Below, piece by piece: positions 30,541 to 35,005 of a stretch of 35,005 nucleotides of DNA. Numbering within the stretch: the stretch's first letter is position 1; each line of letters starts with the position of its first letter. The notes under the pieces are model-generated. The model searched no databases. It was not told the DNA's origin and saw only the letters and a program-made list of their open reading frames with translations. Source of the DNA: a bacterium (GTDB lineage: Bacteria; Myxococcota_A; UBA9160; UBA6930); NCBI GenBank assembly GCA_024228115.1, contig JAAETT010000047.1, forward strand, positions 1 through 35,005, read 5' to 3'. A program made the position numbers and the translations under genes.

Positions 30541-31701
30541 ATGGCTGTCCCGCTTCTCGACCTGCGTGCCCAATACGCGGAGATCGCCACGGAGGTCGAT
30601 GAGGCCATCCGGCAGGTTGTCCAGGAACAACGCTTCGTCATGGGCGACGAGGTCTCGGCATTGGAGCAGGAGATCGCGGCCTACACCGGTGCGCGTCATG
30701 CGATCGGTTGTTCCTCCGGCTCCGACGCCTTGCTGCTCGCGCTCTGGGCCCGCGGCATCGGCCCGGGCGACGCCGTGCTCTGCCCCACCTACACCTTCTT
30801 CGCGACCGCAGGCTCGGTCTCGCGGCTGGGCGCGCGGCCCGTCTTCGTCGACATCGAGCCCGACACCTACAACCTGTGTCTGGAATCGGCCCGTCGCGTA
30901 GCGGCCGGCCGAACCGATCTGAAGGCCATCCTGCCGGTCGATCTCTACGGGCAGGCTGCGGACCTCCGGGGTACACACGAGCTGGCCGCCGAGCTGGGCA
31001 TCGCTGTCATCGAAGACGCCGCCCAGGCCATCGGCAGCCGGGATGCGGATGGGCGGCGGGTCGGCTCCGCTTCCGAGCAGGTCTGCTTCAGCTTCTTCCC
31101 CAGCAAGAACCTCGGCGCCTACGGGGACGGCGGAATGGTCACGACCCAGAGCGACGAGCTGGCCAAGCGTGCCAGGCTGCTTCGCCTTCATGGCGGCGAG
31201 CCCAAGTACTACCACGAGATGGTCGGGATGAACTCGCGGCTCGATGCCCTGCAGGCGGCCATCCTGCGCGTGAAGCTCCGCTACCTCGAGGGCTGGCACG
31301 AGCGACGCCTCCAGAACGCGAACCACTACGACGACCTCTTCCGCGCGGCCGGCGCCCTCGATTCCCGGGTTTCGCTCGACGAAGATTCCGACCTGTCGTT
31401 GCGCTTCCCCGCGCGCAACGCCGAGCCTTCCCGCCACATCTTCAACCAATACGTCGTGCGCGTGCCCGCCGATCGCCGCGATGCGCTGCGAGAGCATCTC
31501 ACCGCCCGGGAGATCGGCAGCGAGATCTACTACCCCATCCCTCTGCATCTCCAGGCGTGCTTCAAGGATCTCGGAGGCCAACCTGGCGATCTTCCGAATG
31601 CCGAGCGAGCCGCCAGGGAAACCGTCGCGCTCCCCGTCTTCCCCGAGCTCAGCAAGGCCCAGCGCGAAGCCGTCGCAGGAGCCGTGATCGAGTTCCTCTG
31701 A
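30541..31701 (+). CDS. DegT/DnrJ/EryC1/StrS-family sugar aminotransferase (2)
   Basis: About 386 residues. MAVPLLDLRAQYAEI is the classical opening of this family's sugar aminotransferases, and the ATG at 30541 was chosen for that reason. An in-frame ATG at 30523 would add six residues. IGCSSGSDALLLALWA is the PLP-phosphate site and VIEDAAQAIGSRD holds the cofactor-pairing Asp. FSFFPSKNLGAYGDGGMV carries the Schiff-base Lys, and MNSRLDALQAAIL closes the fold. The pattern is nearer the enzymes that aminate 3-keto sugar nucleotides than the first aminotransferase is, though this is an impression. Its TGA overlaps the probable CTG start of the transporter gene. Confidence 0.9.
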   Translation: MAVPLLDLRAQYAEIATEVDEAIRQVVQEQRFVMGDEVSALEQEIAAYTGARHAIGCSSGSDALLLALWARGIGPGDAVLCPTYTFFATAGSVSRLGARPVFVDIEPDTYNLCLESARRVAAGRTDLKAILPVDLYGQAADLRGTHELAAELGIAVIEDAAQAIGSRDADGRRVGSASEQVCFSFFPSKNLGAYGDGGMVTTQSDELAKRARLLRLHGGEPKYYHEMVGMNSRLDALQAAILRVKLRYLEGWHERRLQNANHYDDLFRAAGALDSRVSLDEDSDLSLRFPARNAEPSRHIFNQYVVRVPADRRDALREHLTAREIGSEIYYPIPLHLQACFKDLGGQPGDLPNAERAARETVALPVFPELSKAQREAVAGAVIEFL

Positions 31702-33083
31702 GTCGCTGGCGCGATCACGACCACACCCAGGGGAGCCTGCTGAAGGGGATCCTCACGCTCGCCCTGCCCTCCATCGTGACGTCTGTCGGCGCGATGGGTC
31801 TCTTCCAGATGGTCGATCTCTACTTCCTCGGCCAGCTGGGCCCGGAGGCATTGGCTGCGGCCGGCGCCACCAACCAGACCCTGCGCCAGATCATCTTCCT
31901 CCTGATCCTGGGTTTGATGACCGCCACCCAGATGTTCGTCGCACGCTCGGTAGGCGAAGGCAAAGTCGATCGCGCGGAGCACTTCGCGGGCCAGACCCTC
32001 CTGCTTGGCATCCTGATCTGGTTGATCGTGACATCCCTCGGATTGTTCGCGGGGCGAGCCCTGGTCAGCCTGATCGCCGTCGACCCCGAGGTCATCGAGC
32101 TCGGCACAGCCTACGTACGAATCGCCTTTCCTTTTCTGGCCACCGCGATCTTCGCCCAGCTCGGGGCTGCTGTGCTCGGGGGCGCCGGCGACACGACGAC
32201 GCCAATGATCGCCAGCTTCGTACAGACACCACTCGCCTTGCTAGGCGAGTGGTGCTTCGGTTTCGGCCACCTGGGGGCACCCGCCCTGGGAATCGTCGGC
32301 ATCGCCCTCGGAACCGGGCTCGGGGGAATCGCCGGCAGCCTCGTGCTGCTCTCCGCCCTCTTCCGCGGCCGCTCCCGCGTGCACCTACGCCTACACCACC
32401 TGCGGCCCGATCCCGGGACGATCGCGATCCTGCTGCAATCCTCCTGGCAGCCGGCCCTGCACATGCTCGCCCGCAGCACGCTCGTCGTCTTCTTCATGTT
32501 CCTGGCGGGCCGGCTGGGCGGCGAGGTGCAAGCCGCGTACACGATCGGCCTGCGCATCGAAATGGTGCCCATCATGATCGCGTTCCCGATCGCCAACGCC
32601 TGCGCAACGATGGTCGGCCAGAACCTCGGCGCGGGCTCCCTCGACCGGGCCTGGCATGCCATCCGCATCTCCTTCGCCGTCGAGCTGGCGGCCATGTGGC
32701 CCATCGCCCTGGCCATCTTCCTGCTCCGCCATACCCTCGTGAGCTTCTTCACGAAAGACCCGGAAGTCGCCAGAATTGCGGCTGAATTCCTCGTCTATTC
32801 TTCGATCGTGCTGTCCTTCTACGGCCTCTACTTCGCCTCCTTCCGGGCCCTCCAGGCCGCCGGCGACATGCGCACGCCAATGCTCATCTCGATCAGCGTT
32901 GCGGGAGGCCTGGCCATTCCCCTGGCGCTCTTCCTCACCCAGAGCGCCGGGTACGGCGCCACCGGAATGTGGATCGCCAGCCTGGCCTACGGCCTGGTGA
33001 ACGCCCTGTTGATGATCGCCTGGCTCGCCACCGGCCGCTGGGCGCGCCCCCACGCCAAGACCTCCACCACCCTCCCCTCGTGA
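31698..33083 (+). CDS. MATE-family transporter (possible glycan-intermediate exporter)
   Basis: About 461 residues with about 12 hydrophobic segments. Two similar halves show the MATE pattern: MVDLYFLGQLGPEALAAAG in the first half, AVLGGAGDTTTPM and, in the second, ALQAAGDMRTPML. MATE proteins are Na+ or H+ antiporters of the MOP superfamily, which also contains Wzx flippases and MurJ. There is no ATG, GTG or TTG near the expected start. The best fit is CTG at 31698, overlapping the upstream TGA (CTGA), giving RDHDHTQGSLLKGIL just before helix 1. An uncommon start codon is therefore inferred. The context permits a role in moving glycan intermediates, but drug or metabolite export is equally open. 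Confidence 0.85.
   Translation: MSRWRDHDHTQGSLLKGILTLALPSIVTSVGAMGLFQMVDLYFLGQLGPEALAAAGATNQTLRQIIFLLILGLMTATQMFVARSVGEGKVDRAEHFAGQTLLLGILIWLIVTSLGLFAGRALVSLIAVDPEVIELGTAYVRIAFPFLATAIFAQLGAAVLGGAGDTTTPMIASFVQTPLALLGEWCFGFGHLGAPALGIVGIALGTGLGGIAGSLVLLSALFRGRSRVHLRLHHLRPDPGTIAILLQSSWQPALHMLARSTLVVFFMFLAGRLGGEVQAAYTIGLRIEMVPIMIAFPIANACATMVGQNLGAGSLDRAWHAIRISFAVELAAMWPIALAIFLLRHTLVSFFTKDPEVARIAAEFLVYSSIVLSFYGLYFASFRALQAAGDMRTPMLISISVAGGLAIPLALFLTQSAGYGATGMWIASLAYGLVNALLMIAWLATGRWARPHAKTSTTLPS
32227..32254. repeat. Perfect 11-bp inverted repeat inside the MATE gene
   Basis: CACCACTCGCC (32227-32237) and GGCGAGTGGTG (32244-32254) are exact reverse complements around a six-base loop (TTGCTA). The stem is GC-rich and would be very stable in the mRNA, in a conserved membrane region of the gene. 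A protein-binding or pausing role is possible, but chance in GC-rich DNA cannot be excluded. Confidence 0.6.
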
Positions 33084-33114
33084 AACCACAGCCCTTCCCT
33101 ATCCTGACCGTCCC

Positions 33115-33188
33115 GGGCGCGTAGCTCAGTTGGCTAGAGCACCTGCCTTACAAGCAGGGGGTCCCCCGTTCGAGCCGGGGCGCGCCCA
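33115..33188 (+). tRNA. tRNA-Val (anticodon TAC)
   Basis: A complete cloverleaf: 7-bp acceptor stem GGGCGCG/CGCGCCC, D-arm GCTC/GAGC, anticodon stem CCTGC/GCAGG closing loop CTTACAA with anticodon TAC, and T-arm CCCCG/CGGGG around TTCGAGC. The discriminator is A, as expected for valine; CCA is not encoded. A weak TATCCT lies 10-15 bases upstream. The right-hand integrase gene ends inside this tRNA on the opposite strand. Confidence 0.97.
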
Positions 33189-34433
33189 GGAGGTGGAGCG
33201 GGGTGAACGTGCTGTTCGCGCTCGCCTTTTCGCGATGCGAACCGGGCGATGACGACTCTGTCCGGGCGCGTCCCCGAAGCCCAGGGCCGTATACGGCCGT
33301 CGGGGGCCGGATGAAAGCGCATCCGCATGCCCGCTCGAATCTGCGGCGAGGAAGTGGCCGTAGGTATCGAGCAGCACCTTCGCACTGGCCCACCCGCCCT
33401 GCTGCTGGATCCAGAGCAACGGCGTCCCGCGCGCCATGTGAAGACTCGCGAAGGTGTGCCGCAGCCCGTGCGGAGTGAACCTCCGCGCGTGCCCCGCCAC
33501 GAGCGCCACAAGCGGCCTGAAGACGCGATTGCGGAAGTTGTGGGGATCGACCAGGTCGCCACGCTCGTTTGGGAAACACAGCGCATCGCCCACCACGATC
33601 GTCGGCCGGCCCGCCTCCAACGTGTCGCGAAGGCGGGAAGAAAGCTCGACGCTTCTCTCCCTTCCGGTCTTCGTGGCTTCGAGCCGCTTGCCGCTGGAGA
33701 AGCTCCTGCAGATCCGCGCACGGCCTGCCGCGAGATCAACATCCGTCCATTGCAGTGCCAGCGCCTCACCGAGACGTGCTCCCGTGTCAGCCAGGAACAA
33801 GATGAGCGGGAACGTGTCGGGGAACCTCGTCTCTGCGGCCTCCAGTAGCGCTTCCAACTCGCGTGACGAGAGCACGTTGGGCTTGCGCGTGCCGGCGCCC
33901 CTCCGGCGCCGCCCGCGACTCCTCTTCCACACCTCGACCGGGTTCCGACCAATCTCCCCTCGCGCCTCCGCGAAGGCCAGAATGCGGCGCAACGTCGTGA
34001 TCACCATCTCTACCGAGCGCTCGCTAGGTGGGCACCCCGTCTCGAGGCAGCGGTCGTAGAATGCCTGAACCTCGGCGACCCCAATCTCGCTGAGATCTCG
34101 GTCGGCAAAATGAGGCACTAGATACCTGCGAAGGTGACGCTCATGGAGTTCACCAGTCGCGTCGGAAAGCGCGCTCTCAAGCCCCCTCGACTGCGGAAGC
34201 AGAACCTCGCTCCGGAGCCAGCGCCGGGAGTAGGCATCGAACGCCAGCGCCTCGCGCTTCTCCTGCGGAAACGCGCCCATCCCGAGGACCAGCCGGGCGT
34301 TCACCAGCTCCGCGATCTTCTGTGCCTGACGCCGGTCCTGCTGGGTCGGCCCGATGCGTTTCTTGCGGCGATTTCCGTCGTGATGGATCACGACCCACCA
34401 GGCGTTCTGGATACGGCGGACCTTCGCGCTCAC
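33126..34433 (-). CDS. Tyrosine recombinase/integrase of a tRNA-Val-integrated element
   Basis: 435 residues of a phage-type integrase. Residues about 1-60 look like an arm-binding domain and about 65-175 like the core-binding domain. The catalytic domain has Arg220 in DTGARLGEAL, Lys255 in ATKTGRER, His322 and Arg325 in PHGLRHTFAS, Trp348 in place of the third His (a tolerated variant) and nucleophile Tyr358 in DTYGH. The GTG start at 34433 has GAGGAG at 34439-34444. The final ~18 residues are encoded by the antisense strand of tRNA-Val, so the natural C-terminus may change on excision. An excisionase-like HTH gene lies 76 bases upstream in the same direction. Unrelated in detail to the left integrase, so the two elements are separate. 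Confidence 0.93.
   Translation of the reverse strand: MSAKVRRIQNAWWVVIHHDGNRRKKRIGPTQQDRRQAQKIAELVNARLVLGMGAFPQEKREALAFDAYSRRWLRSEVLLPQSRGLESALSDATGELHERHLRRYLVPHFADRDLSEIGVAEVQAFYDRCLETGCPPSERSVEMVITTLRRILAFAEARGEIGRNPVEVWKRSRGRRRRGAGTRKPNVLSSRELEALLEAAETRFPDTFPLILFLADTGARLGEALALQWTDVDLAAGRARICRSFSSGKRLEATKTGRERSVELSSRLRDTLEAGRPTIVVGDALCFPNERGDLVDPHNFRNRVFRPLVALVAGHARRFTPHGLRHTFASLHMARGTPLLWIQQQGGWASAKVLLDTYGHFLAADSSGHADALSSGPRRPYTALGFGDAPGQSRHRPVRIAKRRARTARSPRSTSWARPGSNGGPPACKAGALAN
33150..33188. other. Probable attachment site at the tRNA-Val 3' half
   Basis: The right-hand integrase gene reads into the 3' end of this tRNA, the usual junction of a tRNA-targeting element. The crossover probably lies between the anticodon loop and the 3' end. 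The duplicate copy would be beyond the right edge of the window, so limits are inferred. Confidence 0.45.
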
Positions 34434-34509
34434 GACGGCTCCTCGGAATTCGCAACGGAAGAAGCGGACTTCGGCTGCGGACGATGGGGAAGCGTAGCGT
34501 CAGATCCCG

Positions 34510-34824
34510 TCACGGCCTGCCTCCCAGTCCGCGGATCAGCTCGTCCATCAGCTTCCGGTCCTGCGCCTTCTCCTGCGCCGCTCTCTCCCGGAGCCATTCG
34601 CGCAGGGAATCCAGCGGGATGATGACCCGCGAACCCAAATGAACCCGCGGGATTTCGGGCAGGAACGAGCGGAGATGTCGCTCCGAAACACCGAGTGCCG
34701 CTGCCGCCTCGGAGACGGAAAGCGCAACCCGGCCGTCGAAACTGACGGTGCATCGAGCCTTCGGTGCCTCATCAGCGAGCTGTTGTTTCGGTGACTGTTC
34801 GAGCGGATCTCGCGGAGATTCCAT
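34510..34824 (-). CDS. Excisionase-like HTH DNA-binding protein
   Basis: About 104 residues. ALSVSEAAAALGVSERHLR is a MerR/excisionase-type helix-turn-helix and is followed by a wing (VHLGSRVIIPLDSLREWL), the pattern of small directionality factors and helix-turn-helix 17 proteins. The ATG at 34824 was chosen because GAGGGAG (34830-34836) sits at proper spacing. Longer in-frame versions add ~58 Cys/Arg-rich residues without domain character. It is just upstream of the integrase gene, so it probably regulates integration and excision of the right-hand element. Bases 34825-35005 hold its upstream region, in which I see no further gene. Confidence 0.8.
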   Translation of the reverse strand: MESPRDPLEQSPKQQLADEAPKARCTVSFDGRVALSVSEAAAALGVSERHLRSFLPEIPRVHLGSRVIIPLDSLREWLRERAAQEKAQDRKLMDELIRGLGGRP

Positions 34825-35005
34825 TCCGACTCCCTCGGCGGAAACACGCGACATCCTGGCGGTCGAGCGAGACTCGCAAACCACCCGGCGCGCGCAAGGC
34901 TCGACCGCACGATCGGGCAACATCCAACCCTCGAAGCAGCACCCGGACGGGCCGAAAACGTGATGGAGTCGATAGGCCTCGAAGAATCCAGTCTCCACAA
35001 ACTAA

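Noticed and set aside
30708-31697. Upstream extension of the transporter frame through the second aminotransferase gene
   Set aside because: It is Arg-rich shadow coding in another frame of a well-supported aminotransferase gene; the transporter fold begins only after the aminotransferase stop.
1-35005. CRISPR array, insertion sequence or transposase
   Set aside because: No regularly spaced direct repeats and no transposase-like protein or terminal inverted repeats were seen on either strand.

Overview
The window is GC-rich, densely coded DNA from a Gram-negative bacterium. Gene order, very short intergenic gaps, frequent GTG/TTG starts and several protein families (TPR-sulfotransferases, SCP2-like protein, MBOAT/SGNH pair) look like a deltaproteobacterial-type lineage (Myxococcota, Desulfobacterota or Binatota relatives). 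That placement is an impression from gene content, not a phylogenetic result. No rRNA, CRISPR array or intact insertion sequence was seen.

Layout. The two ends belong to two different integrated elements. On the left, a tyrosine recombinase (231-1637, +) runs into the 3' end of tRNA-Asp(GTC) (1543-1619, -). On the right, a second, canonical tyrosine recombinase (33126-34433, -) with an excisionase-like HTH gene behind it runs into the 3' end of tRNA-Val(TAC) (33115-33188, +). Both integrases lie outside the interval between the tRNAs, so the roughly 31 kb between them is chromosome lying between two tRNA integration sites.

That interval is mostly a surface-glycan locus. After a small phosphotransferase/SCP2 pair (1657-3343, -) come three consecutive sulfotransferase-family genes (3412-6680, +), two of them tandem TPR-sulfotransferase paralogues. 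Two glycosyltransferases on the minus strand (6667-9632) diverge from a long plus-strand operon (9846-17440): two more family-4-like glycosyltransferases, a sulfotransferase, and a cassette for a CDP-linked C-methyl deoxyhexose (glucose-1-phosphate cytidylyltransferase, CDP-glucose 4,6-dehydratase, C-methyltransferase, 3,5-epimerase-like protein), ending with a family-2 glycosyltransferase. 

A convergent minus-strand operon (24619 to 17487) encodes a GNAT acyltransferase, a CmcI-like protein, an acyl carrier protein, an AMP-dependent acyl ligase, a LuxE-like acyl-protein synthetase, a LuxC-like acyl reductase and two methyltransferases. This is the most unusual part: a carrier-bound acid-activation and reduction pathway with no luciferase genes, resembling the tetronate gene set of the Vibrio cholerae O1 O-antigen locus. 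It probably makes or modifies a small acyl decoration of the glycan. 

The rest (24918-33083) holds two DegT-type sugar aminotransferases, a fifth sulfotransferase, an AlgI/AlgJ-like O-acetylation pair, a membrane-anchored metallo-beta-lactamase-fold hydrolase and a MATE-family transporter that might serve as an exporter. Taken together, the genes suggest a sulfated, O-acylated, methylated heteroglycan containing a branched deoxysugar and amino sugars. No Wzy polymerase, Wzz, ABC exporter or initiating sugar-phosphate transferase was recognised, so the pathway must use genes elsewhere or build a short, non-polymerised glycan.
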